From: Spirometra erinaceieuropaei
Lineage: Eukaryota; Platyhelminthes; Cestoda; Diphyllobothriidea; Diphyllobothriidae
Assembly (NCBI GenBank): GCA_902702965.1
Contig: CACRXP010000048.1
Location: forward strand, 402,994-466,993
Reading direction: 5' to 3'
DNA length: 64,000 nucleotides
Shown here in pieces: positions 12,180 through 24,424 of the stretch. The first letter of the stretch is position 1, and the number at the start of each line of letters is the position of its first letter. Below the pieces are notes generated by a model. The model had not been told where the DNA came from and searched no databases. It saw nothing but the letters and a program-made list of their open reading frames with translations. The translations under genes and the position numbers were made by a program.

Positions 12180-13010
12180 TGTATCCTGCCCGTAGATGCG
12201 CTTACGCCGCTACTGGGTATGCAGATGCTAGTTATGGCTACCCAATCATCATTATCGTCCTTCGGACACATGTTGGTGTGTTGGTTTTGGTCATAAACCA
12301 CTACCCAAACCGGAACTATGGCATAATTATCTGCATGCCCGTATATTTTAATTCATTACTTCAGTAGACGTAAATATATGAAGGTCTGAAGAGAATTCAT
12401 CGAAAACTGACGTGTGCCCGCCAAATTGTAATTTTTAATTTCTAATGGAAATTTTCGTATGTCGATTTTCAATTTCATTCTGACATTATGTTTTGGCCAG
12501 GCCTACCTCATTTTGCCAAAATTACGGCAGCGTCCATATACATCCATCAACGTTGCAACCCAGACTAAGTACAGGGCCTCATGTCACCCCGCTGGCCTTA
12601 AAGTTTTTTTTGCGTCTGCTATGCCCATATTTGTCAAATCATGGCCTTGTGGCCTGGTGTGCGCTGACATCACTCCAGCGCCTGGTTGCCTGCCGGTAAA
12701 TGTGCGTGCGCTCCCATTGGGTACGCAGTTATTGAGCATGGCTGGGCAGTCCTTCTCGTATTTCTGACCCCTTCTTTTTCTTGTCGGTTAAAAGCCTCGT
12801 CACTTGCTGATGGCAGATTTTTTGGATTGGAAACGCAATCATCTAGCTAAGAGGAGAAGCAGTTCAGAAATATCGGTATATCAGCTTTATTTGGATGGGG
12901 GCTGTTTAAAATATAATTCAATACTCCATGGCATGGTAGGAACGTGCGAATCTGATTCATTAAATAATATGCCGTCACAGTTTAAGGTACGTTGCTCCAA
13001 TTTGATTTTG
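12180..13010. repeat. Dispersed repeat family R (copy at 12.5 kb)
   Basis: Shares GCGTCTGCTATGCCCA and the GTGCGCTCCCATTGGGTACG region with the 6.5-kb copy. It is preceded by a second module (ATCTGCATGCCCGTATATTT) that also recurs at 10250, 33840, 49660 and 51115. Non-coding as far as I can see. Confidence 0.6.
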
Positions 13011-13424
13011 ATTAGTTTTCAAAAGGGTCTTTCACGAAAGTTCGCCGCGTTCCGAGGATTAGCCTCTAAACTCGGTCCCCCTGTGCCTTGTATGCATTTA
13101 TCGACACAGAGCTCCTATCCGACAGGAATTTCCTTCATAACCTCTGCTTTTTATTCATTTATTTTTAAAAGCTTGTGTTAGCCACGTGGTCTGCTGCTTA
13201 GATTCTTCCGTGAAATAGGACAGTAATCTCGGAGAAGAACGCGCAATAACTCACTAAACGTGTTCCACTCCTTGATTATGTTACCGGAAAAAGCTGATTC
13301 CCAGTTTGTGGTGTTCAGTTCAGTATTCATTTGGGCAAGTTCTACGCGCTATAGGTTCCTTTTAACCCTGGTGGCTTGTAAGGGCAGAGAAAAAATGGAA
13401 TACTTCCACAGCAATACGACGTCG

Positions 13425-13700
13425 TCGCTTCGACCTAGGGAAGGTAGGCAGTACACCTCAAGAATGCTGTCCAGTGACTTCGTAAGGAGCAGATGCAGAC
13501 AGTTTGACCGTTGCCCTTCGCGCACCCATGTCGGAAAGAGACGTGTTGATTGACAAATGGCCTGAGCGCCATGTACACCAAACGTCGGTCGAAAGTATGG
13601 CCTGGACTAGATGCATAACCTGAACTTCAGTCGATAAGATGGGCATTGAAGTCCCACTGATTAAAAATTCGGACTGAATAGATAATCTGTGCAGGACTTC
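13425..13700 (-). mobile_element. LINE endonuclease-domain remnant (copy 1)
   Basis: The minus strand carries D-F-N-A-H-L-I-D followed by a stop where copy 2 has Trp, then D-R-R-L-V-Y-x-A-L-R and, in a shifted frame, V-R-E-G...L-D. From known families this is the AP-endonuclease-like domain of a CR1/RTE-type LINE. Broken by a stop, frameshift and a ~190-bp deletion relative to copy 2. Confidence 0.6.
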
Positions 13701-13759
13701 CACGTTGTCCGAATAGTTTGGCGTAAACCAATGTTTCCTTTCAAAGCCGTTCATCTTCT

Positions 13760-16400
13760 GCCGACATAAATGTGCTCCATATCCTCATTATTTTCATAAT
13801 GTAAATGAATGCATAAAATTATATTATTATGCTTGTTTTCATAAATGTATTCGAGTTTGTTTGGGCAACAAAAATCAATGCAAAAATATAAATGAGCCAC
13901 TTTTTTACGAGTGAAGATTATGCGGGCGGTAGAAAAGAAGCAAATTCCAAAGTTAACGTCTTGGGTTGACTAAAGTCATTGGGATTTTGCTGCAAAAATG
14001 AATGTTATAAATCCGCCAACGTGAGCATTCTATGTCGGAAATTTATTTATAAATTTGTCTGGATTTTTCGGATACACCGCCTACCGCACAAATACTTTAC
14101 GAATTTGACGCGAATGTTGCTACTTAAAACGTCCACATTTGGCCAAGATATATATAAAATCTTGAGCTTCAAGCATCCATGATATATGTCGTAAAACCGT
14201 TTGCTTTCTTAACGTACGCACACGGAATTGGTTTCAAAGTATGCCTAGAGTAAAATGCAGCATCGGGGCTGTAAGCATAAATTCCTTCACGAAAGATGGG
14301 GATAAAATCAAAAAAACCGTTAATATGCATGCTTTTATGCGCATGCCACAAACGGCGAAAAGACGGAAATAGTTTCAAAACATTCGTCGATCCACTTTCG
14401 CAAAATATATTTGACAACTGTGTTGACCACGCATATCTTTGGTAGATAATCGGATGAAGTATCTAGTGCTTTGCTATTTTTATTTGCTTGTGGTAGCCAT
14501 GGACACGCTGCCCAAAGCGCAATTTAAGGTTGTCGGTACAATCGTCCGAGTTTGTTGAAATGTGACAAAAGTAGGTATATGCGTCAACGTGGTTCGTAAC
14601 TGCACGAGTGTCGAGAATCACGCAATGTGCCCTAACAGTGATCTAGAAACCCACGCGATTCCAAAAAACCAACCTTCGACAATCCAGTCCCTATTGTCGG
14701 ATACTGTTTGGGAATTTCAAACCCGCTTATGATACAAGTGTGCAGCCAATATATTTTAAATGTACGTGCGCTACTCCACGAACGATATGTACGCAGACAA
14801 TAAAATAAATCCGAAAACTATATTATCCATCTGCAAGGTAACTATTAATTAGAGGATTCAAAGGTGTAAAATAGCGAAAATGGTGTCATCCTATTTATAC
14901 AAATAATCCACAATCGGCTCTATGAATTTTTATGAAGTATTAAGTCGAGAACGTTAGGGGTAGCGCGCGCTGTTTCGCAAGTAGACGGAATTTGAATTGT
15001 ACTTTTTGAAATAACATTTGCATTATTTGTGTGCTCTTGCTTGACAACATCCGTTGTTATTTAATAGCAAAGTTTTGAGCATTATTTTGGTCAACTAGCT
15101 GGTTAATTAACGAGTTCTATATAAATTCTTACCTCTAATTAAAGTCCATATTCTTTTTTTGTCTATTTTGAGAGAATTGCATGAGCACGGATCTTTATTC
15201 TGTCTATCGGTTCCAAAATAAGCGGGCTGTAAACCAAATGCAGTGTCCCCAACTGTGACAATAATGCGTAATTAAAACGTAGCTTGTACGCTCATTATAC
15301 ACTGCTGAGACAAGTGCCAAACAAAATATTTGCAAGATTGTTTGTTTTGCGACTTGACACTCAAAATTATTCGCATTGGTTTTCGTAAACAGTTCTGGTT
15401 AACTTAGCTTTGTTTATATTGCTGTACCCTTATGGAAAGATTTCTCGATTTAAGGCTGTTTGTCTGCCAACAAGATATCTAATTGTTGTGATCCTAGAGG
15501 GATTGCAATAAGCAGATTTTTTTGAACTTCAAAAGTATTTCTTTGCGCTTTAAACACATTTTTGTACGGCAGACTTATCTGCGTTCATTGTTTTGAATGC
15601 TTATAGTGTGCTTAGCCCTCCAAAACTATGACATATGTTTCGCCGTCTGCTTTTGTGACAAATGCATGACATTTGACGACTAAGAGGCCGTCTATTAGGG
15701 GAAGGAACGCAGAAATATTCTTTTATCTAAATGCAACTGACAGAGGAAACGTCATGAATATGAGGACTAGAGATACATGAACTAAAGCTACATGAATTTA
15801 CAATATAAATTTAGCAAAATGCAATCGCTAATTTGCGCACAGTTTTAAAATACGACAAGGACGAATCAACAGTTCCGACCTGAATTTGTAGCGAACTGCC
15901 TAACAGAGCTTATTTGTGCAAACTGTTCGTCCCTTAAGCAGTGACATACCACCGCGACGCGATTGCAAAGATGCAGATGAATTACGCAAAATGTCAACCA
16001 ATCACGAGAGACGTCCATCATAGCAATTTTGATAATACTGTTAGTATCTCCATTGCCAGGCATTTATGTCGTCCTCCTCAACATAGAGCAACCTTTGTGC
16101 CCATAGTACAGGTCAGATAGTTGATTTCATCAACTGCAAGATAAAATAACTATGACTGGCCCTTGTCTTGTATAGCATGTAAGACCGATTGGCGAGCGTA
16201 AGTGCACTTTCGACAAATCCCAGTTGACCAAGTATATTTACATGGTAACAGTACACAAAAACTTCACGTGTGACTTAAAAGAGATGGATTGCAGGTTGTC
16301 TTTCCATACATGTGGTTGTAAGAACAGGAGGGGGGGGGGGTAAAAACAAGAGACAGTGGGTAAGCAGGTAGTGAGGGTAGGGGGGAGGGAGAGGTCGTGG
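13760..16400. other. No gene recognised, unusually collinear between copies
   Basis: Matches 52690-55405 with few indels and no inserted element. No long ORF, splice-bounded exon or RNA gene was identified on either strand. Confidence 0.5.
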
Positions 16401-16734
16401 AGGCGTGCATTCAGTTAACCGACCTTTGACCACTGCAGACGTGGAGGAGCTTGTACCAGATCCTTTTGTGCTTAGGAGAGAGGCTTTCATTGCTTTATGA
16501 CCGTTACCTTTGCTGTTGCTGGCAGACACTGACCCAGTGACTTAGGGCAGTCTGGTGAGTCAAGTAAATAAGTCGGAATCTTGGATCCACACAATGCCTA
16601 GGATAAATCGCGTGTGCGACGAAGGCGCCAATCAGACTGTTTATTTCACCCTTTATCAATCGTTCCAGAGTGTGTTTATGTATTCGTTGTACAGCCGTTT
16701 AGTAGTCCGCTCTGTGTGAGCAATTTAATGAGAA

Positions 16735-16864
16735 ACCATAACCCTAACTCCTAAAGCTATCCCATAATCCTAAACCATAACTCCCACCCATGACACCTAA
16801 CTCTTACCCCGAACTCTAACACCTAGCCCCTAACCCTAACCCCTAACCCTCACCCTAACCCCAA
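16735..16864. repeat. Degenerate telomere-like tract (CCCTAA type)
   Basis: Repeated CCTAACCCTAACCCCTAACC-type units, degenerate at the left and cleanest at 16825-16860. TTAGGG is the usual flatworm telomere repeat, so this is an interstitial telomere-like tract. Absent from the corresponding place in copy 2. Confidence 0.75.
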
Positions 16865-17227
16865 CAGTATTGTGTTTGTCAAGTGGGGCTATCAAAACCA
16901 CATCTTACCCAAATTAGCCTTCCATTTTCCGTTCAAATTAGGGTATGATTAGATTACTACCTAAATCCCATTATGCCTAAACGGTTAAAGCTAGAGCCTG
17001 ATTAAGATATCTTCTCTGGAGATCATTTTCCACACCCGCTAGAGAAAATTGTAGTCGCAATTTTTTTCCTTATAGGATCGGCAACGTCTCGAAGAATTGC
17101 GTAGTCAGTGCTCACCTGAAATGCTGCTTTGTGGCCGCCTCCAGCGGCAGACATTTCGCTTCAAGGCAACAGTAAGTACGTAGAGCGCTCATTTTTGTGT
17201 GTTATGAGCGCTTTTAAAAGCAGACTC

Positions 17228-17560
17228 GGGGAGGGGCGGGGACGCAAGTAGCGCTATCAGGTGACATCAGCGCCGACAAGTCAGCGCCCAGTCACATTGG
17301 CTGTCAGCGCTCGTGCATATATGCTGCGCACCATGCTAGACGTTCACACCTGCCAGAGAGGTCACTCTTACAGGCAAAAAAATATCACGGGCAAAAAAAT
17401 AAGAGTTGCCACCGTGACCTCTGGGTGCAAAAGAGACGCGCGTTTGGCATCGATTAAGACAACCGCGGTGTTCGTTGTGTATAGAAAAAAAACACCTCGG
17501 ACCACAAAATGTGCTGTCGCACTCGCGTGCATAAACACAGCCCTGATCCATCATTTATAT
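17228..17560 (+). promoter_or_regulatory. GC-box/TATA-like region with hairpin
   Basis: GGGGAGGGGCGGGGAC (GC-box-like) is followed by GCGC-rich repeats and GCATATATGC (TATA-like). Then comes an inverted repeat CCAGAGAGGTCAC / GTGACCTCTGG with an inner CTCTTA / TAAGAG pair (about 17350-17450). Largely conserved in copy 2 (56300-56640). Could be a promoter or an element end; no transcript start is visible. Confidence 0.2.
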
Positions 17561-17745
17561 TCGCCTGTGCACACGATAGCGAAAATAAGGAGAACAGTCA
17601 TGTGTTCCCAACTAATTAAATATATTCTACCCGAACCTATACTTTCCTTAGGCCTTAGCCGTCGTGGTCTATACGATCAATGGGTAATTTAATGAAGCGG
17701 TGACAAAAATTCTCGAATTTATTTTAAATTTAAAGAGAGTGCGTA

Positions 17746-17975
17746 CAGTAGGTTGGCTAACACATGAAATGGAAAACGAAATTCCCAACTGTGCTTTCTT
17801 TTCAGTCATCTCGGGATGTTGGCTTTCGAGCGAAAATAAAAGTTTGTTCGAAAGCAGACATCCTGATGTGACCGATTTGTTGTAGAAGAATGCTGCAGCC
17901 ATTCTTAAGTAATCTTTCCGAAACGAAAACGCATTTTGGAATTTCGATTGACATATTATGAGTTAGCCCACCTAA
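17746..17975. mobile_element. Shortened inverted-repeat element (copy 1)
   Basis: Only the outer ~110 bp of each arm remain: ACAGTAGGTTGGCTAACACA at the left, ATGAGTTAGCCCACCTAA at the right. The core and inner arms are gone. Confidence 0.65.
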
Positions 17976-17999
17976 TTTATGTAGGGTTTTAATAAATGC

Positions 18000-19330
18000 C
18001 ATCGCGCAACATAATTCCAGATATATTTCAGTCATGTTGCGATGGTGGTTTTTGACTTAGCTTCTTTTCGACCGTTTGCGAAGACCACATTTGGTAAAAA
18101 TTGACTCTATGTGCAGGCTGAATTTTCAAACATTTTCTGCTTCCCTTTTCAGACTCAAATTTATGTTTAAGAAACCGCGATCAAATATACTCCTTCCTAT
18201 GCCCCTTAAGTGGTCATTAAAATCTTCTTTAAACCGCGCCCTCAATGAGAGGGCAAAAAAGAGTTTTAAAAAAATGCTCGAATATGTTTGAGTCTAAACA
18301 TTGGCTTCCTCTGATCTTATAGCTTGCAGTATACAAACTGTAGAGTCTCGCTGAAATAAAAATCATATATTTCCCACTACCACGTAGGACTCATGAAGAG
18401 TTTCGGGGAATGTGGTCTATGCCTTAAATGTCTTAAGAAACATCGATGAAATGACACTGCAGAAGAACTTCATGCCCTCCCCGTAGCGAATGATTGCAAA
18501 TGCCACTAAAAATTGCACAGACGCATATTTCGAGGCATAAATTAGTTTCTTTGTTTTTTGTCTGCTAACTAACGCACGACACATACTCCTGTCAACAGGG
18601 GGATAGCAGGGCTCTTAACTATTTACGACTACACTTTACGTCGGCCCATAACAGCTCTGTCCTCCGCAAAACCCAAGTTTAGAGTACATTGCATTTTACA
18701 AATGTGAAATAGAATATGAATCGAAAAGGAATCATCGGTTTGCTAAAAAAAATGACGAATCCATCGATTTGGCAGAAGGCAACTATACTTAAGGAATGCA
18801 CACACTAACGTAAACCCCAAAATTACAAATTTTTATGGAGTAGGGTTTGATTAAATGGCGAGAAGGCGTTAGGCATCGTCAGTCTTATGACCCTGCAGGC
18901 GGTCGTATACCCATAAAGTCTAAGTGGATTTTCCACAAATGTCAGACAGTACGACACATCATTTCTGGATCATCTGAAACAAATGTTTCGTTATTAATGT
19001 GCAACAACCTATGATCTAATATGTTTTTTTACAGAGAGTATTTACCAGGTTCATCATGAATATTGACGAAGGTCGGACAGTGTCACATGCAGGCCTCAAA
19101 CGTCGGGGCTGGGAGAAACAGAACGATCTTCATGTATGTACAAAAGCAGCGTTTTTGGTATCGCGATAGAGACTCCGTCTTTCCACCGCAAATACACGAC
19201 AGACCACTAAGGACGCTGCTAGCATGCATAATCTAGACATTTCTCCCTGTATGACGTGTGCTACACAGAAATTACGTAAAGATTAACTTTGAAAGCAGAT
19301 GTTATTTATAAACAGGCCCTTTAATAATAT
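18000..19330. other. No gene recognised
   Basis: Collinear with 57490-58870. AT-rich; no ORF is retained in both copies. Confidence 0.45.
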
Positions 19331-19333
19331 AGG

Positions 19334-19543
19334 ATGTTACGTTTGTGTTTGTTAAAATCTGGTTTTTTAATTATCCCTCACCGGCTTAACAAAGACCCAC
19401 TTGGAGCCACTGAAAAGCAAAACGTCTCTCAACAGTCTAGGCAAATAATTTGCCATCTAAACAGAGCTGGAGATTGCCATGTTTGTTTTTACAAGATTGA
19501 CAATACCAACTGCTGGGAAGTGACTACATTTTGCAGTGCACAG
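19334..19543 (+). other. Cys-rich ORF upstream of the 19746 ORF, possible exon
   Basis: The frame ends D-C-H-V-C-F-Y-K-I-D-N-T-N-C-W-E-V-T-T-F-C-S-A-Q at a CAG|GTTTGA donor-like site. Copy 2 (to 59087) keeps this 3' part almost unchanged, but its upstream half is out of frame by one base. It could be the exon preceding 19746-20082, but the phases do not fit simply (0 versus 2). Confidence 0.2.
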
Positions 19544-19745
19544 GTTTGAGCGCAGAAATCTTTGCGCTGCAGTCAGAAAGTCTGGGTGATGGATTTTGTG
19601 AACGCCTATGATGTTTGGCCCATACGTTTGCGTATTCCAGTTTGATATTTCGAAAAAAACGCGACAATAAGCCGGTCCAATGTCAAAGCTCCTTGTCAGG
19701 CCCTTAAGGAAACAGAAGTTTACAAAGTCATGCAGTGTGCTTTAG

Positions 19746-20082
19746 GATTAACATTTCGGGAACAATGTTTAGCATAAACTGCAGAAAAAAAGTATACCTG
19801 ATTGCAAGTGAATATGACACTACTCCAGACGACGTCACAGAAGTACACACTAGAACGCTTATACAGCACAGGCCAGGGCGGTTGACAATTATAAACAAGT
19901 GTACTGCCAGAAAGGTTGACGTTATAAGAAGGCTTGATGAATTTGCATTCTCCGTCTCTCATGTCAAGCGAAGAAATTCGGCCGATGAGATATGCAGCAA
20001 CAGTGTCAACTCGCATTATATCTTCATCGCGCGGGCACTTCTCAAGGCCTGCGGGGAAATTAAGTTAACCTCATTAGAATGA
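19746..20082 (+). CDS. Conserved ORF / candidate last exon, unknown function (copy 1)
   Basis: An open frame begins at a CTTTAG acceptor-like site and ends in T-S-L-E-stop. The copy-2 counterpart (59250-59586) has exactly the same length, no indel and no stop. The 23 differences I count over 115 codons include about 17 amino-acid changes, so selection is not proven. Features: C-R-K-K near the start, R-R-L-D-E-F-A-F-S-V in the middle, and a helix-like I-A-R-A-L-L-K-A-C then a short strand at the C-terminus. The middle and end loosely resemble exon C of the secreted family (L-D-A-L-V-F-N-S-L, then I-I-N-R-L-A-T). That homology is only a suggestion. No signal peptide is visible in this piece. 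Confidence 0.4.
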
Positions 20083-20186
20083 AGTGTTCGGGTTATAGGA
20101 AGCTGCCGTCAGCTGTGTTTATAATGTCTGGTTGTTACCTCATGATTATTCCATCAAAACAGTGTGTAGTCATATACATACAGCCC

Positions 20187-20664
20187 GATCCGTCCCGATG
20201 GTCTGATCACTTTTCCTGGTTCTGTGGTCCCTTCGTTCCACTGTCAAGGCCAACATCGGTTGCAGTTATGTGCAGCGGTTGCGTAGTGTCATGCGCAATC
20301 TCCGCGCAACGTCCCCTTGGGCGTCACCGGCCAATTCGTTCAGCCCTTCTGACCTTGATAAGTACGATTTCGTCTTGGTTCGGCATGACGCTGGCCGACA
20401 ATCACTCCAACCACACTATGACGGGCCGTATAAAGTCATTCGTCGATCTGACAAAAATGTCATCGACCGCAACGGTAAGACCGACACAGTCACCATTGAT
20501 CGCGTAAAGCCGGCGAATATGGACGACAGTGACCATCCCTCACCCCAGCACTTACCCCGCCGCAAACAGTGATGCTTCCACCTATTGGCGACAGCCCGCC
20601 TCCTGTTCGCCGCACACGATCTGGTCGTCGCTTCCACCGGCCCGACAGGTTTGTGACTGGCTAG
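20187..20664 (+). mobile_element. Ty3/gypsy pol C-terminus, degenerate (copy 1)
   Basis: Integrase-end motifs in pieces: R-L-R-S-V-M-R-N-L-R-A-T, V-L-V-R-H-D-A, Q-P-H-Y-D-G-P-Y-K-V-I-R-R-S-D-K, D-R-N-G-K-T-D-T-V-T-I-D-R-V-K-P, then R-R-T-R-S-G-R in another frame. About 100 bp present in copy 2 are missing near 20262, and a 1-base deletion ends the frame early at 20572. No LTR or protease/RT recognised. Confidence 0.8.
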
Positions 20665-20669
20665 CATGT

Positions 20670-23600
20670 CGACGCCTTCACTTCGTTTGGTGTCTGAGGG
20701 GAGTTATAGCAGCCGCTCCAGTCCCCCTTTTCTCCGGCTCCGTTTTGTCGGTCGATGACCGCGACAATCGTTGCCAGGCCGTTGACACACGACCACCCCC
20801 GCCGGCTAGATCTGGGACCCGTCCTGTACAGCTGCAGTGACTCCCGTCTGCCCCCACAAACTATTATCACCTCACGCCCGTCGGACGACCGGGCTAGATA
20901 CCCGTGAGCCCCTGTGATTATCCGTCTCCCAAATCCTTCGTAATCCGTTCAATCTCATGACCAGCACTCAGCCAGTCACCCCCACCTACTGACACAGATT
21001 TTCACCCCCGTTAAACTACACACCGCGACTGACGCTCTCCGTGAACGGACGCTTACCTCTGTTGCAAGCAACCAGTCAACTTACGGCAACCTGCCCTGTG
21101 TACAGAAGAAACTAGTCCTTAGAGCTCCCTGACTTCTGACATTAGACGAAGCGGACTTAGAGTGAGTGGTTTAAGTTGATCTCAAGTCCTTGACCGCCAC
21201 ATATTCATATATACACGGAAATGTAAAAATCAGTAGGTCAGACCTAGAGTCGCCTCGCGCTACTTGCGCTAAACAATAAGTAGCAGATGTACTGAGAGTA
21301 AACTTAAAAATATAAGGCTTCACGAAAGAGTCGGGCTTCAGTTAGGCGACGCAGGAGTAATTTTACAAAAATTAAATAATTTTATAATAAATTTTAAAAC
21401 TTGTGTTCTATTTAGCCTGAACCTTAACATATTACAGTGCATCAACACACTTACACTGCGTGCAAAACAGACGTTTAGATATTATACGTCCATTCGAAAA
21501 ATAGCTCAGCCGTCATCAATGCATTTCTCGGTCACTATAAGAACAAAATGGCATTAACATTGGAAAAACATGCGAGGCACTGAAAAACTGTCCGTTGACA
21601 CAACATAACAGGAGCAGCAAAACTGTGCACGTCATGTTGCATTAACGTAATCACAAACTAGCCTAACCCTACACTAGTGTAGGACAAATATCATTTACCA
21701 GAAAGCTGTGAACGAATCGAAAAGCCGTGAAAATCACCCACAGTCTCGATAACATAGCAATGGACCGAAGTTTTCGAAAAAAATGTTGAAATGCGAATAT
21801 ATTGCCATAATTGTCTCTTTAAAGTGGAAACGTTTAACAAGTACGAGGGAGGCTAAATTAAAATGAGAATCAAACTGTATCTAGGGTGGCATCTTTCAAA
21901 AATCTGCCTTTAAATTCATTTCTATGCAGAAACGAAAAACACATCCCGAGGGAGATTAGTACGCTGTGCACGCACCCAAATGTAACACCGTCTCTTCTTT
22001 AGCTTGTGAATATCCTTCCTCAGTATTTTTTAATGACGGTCCGTAATCAGTACGTTTCAAGTAGATTGCAAGATAATATTAAAATACTCACTCAACGCTA
22101 TTAGGTATAGTTGTTCTTTGAGCAAAATTAATGCCTTCCCTAGTCCGTCCCCAAATGCATCCATTAGGAACTACTTAATTATAAAAAATGAGCTCGAGTA
22201 AGCACATTTTAACACCCAACATGGCCTTTTTGATTTTTGAAACTCCCTAACTGAGTAAAATAGTTCATATAAATTGAACGTTTTCACTTACCTATTGAAC
22301 ATAAGCGACTGCGGTTTTTCCGCATTTTGAGAGCACACAATACCTGTTTTATATGCCTGAAAGGAATCGATTGTAGAAATATTATTTTGTCATTGTAAGA
22401 CCATTCCAATTAATAAATCTGACCATTCAGGTTTATAGAATTGCTTTCGCTATAAATACTACACTTTTTCCAGGACTTGGTCTGTTATAGGCAAACATCA
22501 GACATGATCATTAGGCGAGCGAGTACACGGGTGTTTTCCACATGGAAGATAACGCACATGAAATGGCCCGTAATTAGCCAGCATACCGTTTTGATATTAC
22601 TGCGTTTTCGGTTTAACCAATGTGTCAACCTTGTCTAATTTAATTACTTGAATGCTAGTTTGTAAAACTGTCTACTTCATATTCAGCGTTGACATAAGAA
22701 AAGACAACAAAATAGTTCGAACTTTTAATACGTCGGCCCGCAAACCTATTGATAATTTAGCCAAGGCAAATAAGTCAGCGTTTAACTTAACGTACAAAAA
22801 GTCCTATGGACGCTTATATGCGCAGTGCTGAGTTCGGACAATTACGAAAGGCAGATTTGTTAATAGGAGCGAAAAGGCGAGTTTCAGACTGTACTCGCCA
22901 AAAAGAAGACATTATTTCTGGCACAAGTCGTTCCTTATTTTCACCCGAATTCATCATCAGAGAGAAAGTCAGACAGTAGTAGTAAATTGTTCATGTGTTG
23001 CAGCATTTATAAGAGGTGTTGTTAGGCCGCTAAAAGCCTATCACAGTTGGCAGTTGACGACGGCAAAAATTTGGCAATTTACTACACTTTTCTGACTCTG
23101 TCTCTGATGAGGGATTTCAGCGGAAATCCGAAACGTCAGATTAGTAAAGCTCTTGTTTCACCAACCATGATTCCTTTTTCAAAAGACAGATTGGCTGTCC
23201 CCCGTTTCCTAAACGTGTAGTGATACCGCGTTGCCCTCATTACTCCAATACTGACCAGAATACAGTAAGTCTAATTGATGTGATTTTAAAAGCTTTCTTT
23301 GGCTTTGTGACAGGAAATTTTTCTGTTGTTTATTGTGTTGGCCGAAAGAGACGGGCAAAACTGAATGCGTCTATCTCAAAGAACTGCGCGCAAAGACACA
23401 ATCGTCTGAGGGATCTTCACAATAGTTCCTCTGCACTCGCATGTCACTGATAAATATGTCTGAGGGGTGCTTCTTCATTTCCCTCTGTATGGTTCAAACA
23501 AAGTCGCAATATTGATCAAGCGTCGGAAATGATAATTCTATATTGACTTCATCCCCAACAGGCAACATCTTCGGTTCACGAAAGTCGTCTGCATCAGGCG

Positions 23601-24420
23601 AGGCTACCTACCATAGAATCGATGCTAATCTTACCGTAAACGCACTAAGTATCGAGACCAATTTGACCGTCCTTGCCTCTGATTCCACCGTGTGATCCAC
23701 AGCAGGTTGAAAGCAGGAACATTAACCTGCAATTGAGGCAGTTTTTAGTTTTAGTTAACTAAAACAGCATCAACCGCACCCTCGCCTTCTGCCTCAGCTA
23801 GACCCGGTGTCATCAAAGAGGTAAGAGGACCGGGGGTGGTAGATGATACATATAGTTGAAAGGGCAAAACCCCCACCTAGACGTGCAACCACATACCCTT
23901 GCCAATAACGTATTCTGACAGGGATTTTACACATGAAAAAAATATGAGGGACAGCATGGATCCCGATTGGCGCGGTGGGCACCTGTAGCAAGGCCGGACA
24001 CCAGAAGCTCAATGCTGATACATTCAACGTGTACTCATGACGAACGGGTGCACATTTCCGACAACACCTACCGCACTCCGATTTAGACACATGTTGATCT
24101 ACTGCATCTACAGCGTAGGTCAATGTTAGGGACACATTGACTATTTACAAAACATTATCAAATATGTGAGATCCATGGCCCACTGAAAGTGTGTCTAAAT
24201 CAAGGCAAAGGACGAACGTTGCCTTTAACATAATACCCGCCATTGGCTAGAGACCGTGATTAAAAATCATTCAAAGATGAGAGTTTACTGATTATAACAG
24301 AAACAGTTTGTGTACAACCTCATTAATGGGGAAATACGAAGTAGACAGCAACTGGATATCTATTGTCGCATACAATGTTACCTTAGATGTTGAGATACAG
24401 TGAATGACCAATGTCATAAA
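20670..24420. other. No gene recognised; flank of gypsy tail and repeat debris
   Basis: Collinear with 60265-63925. It includes an imperfect inverted repeat around 22945-23110 (CATCAGAGAGAAAGTCAGAC versus its complement) enclosing the side of the hammerhead-like motif. Short ORFs at 23220-23450 and 24135-23794 are frameshifted or shortened in copy 2 (62642-62962, 63576-63376). Confidence 0.4.
23098..23140 (+). ncRNA. Hammerhead-like motif (candidate)
   Basis: CTGATGA (23104-23110), a 7-bp hairpin GGATTTC-agcg-GAAATCC, then GAAAC. This is the order of a hammerhead core, and hammerheads are known in Penelope-like elements. One G is unpaired beside stem II, and stems I and III are not clear. 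In copy 2 (about 62608-62640) the core is degraded. Confidence 0.25.
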
Positions 24421-24424
24421 AAGT

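Noticed and set aside
17261..17692. 143-codon plus-strand ORF
   Set aside because: The frame is broken in copy 2, lacks any motif and spans the hairpin and AT-rich sequence; chance ORF.
20079..20507. 142-codon ORF after the 19746 ORF
   Set aside because: Its 3' half is an out-of-frame reading of the gypsy pol tail.
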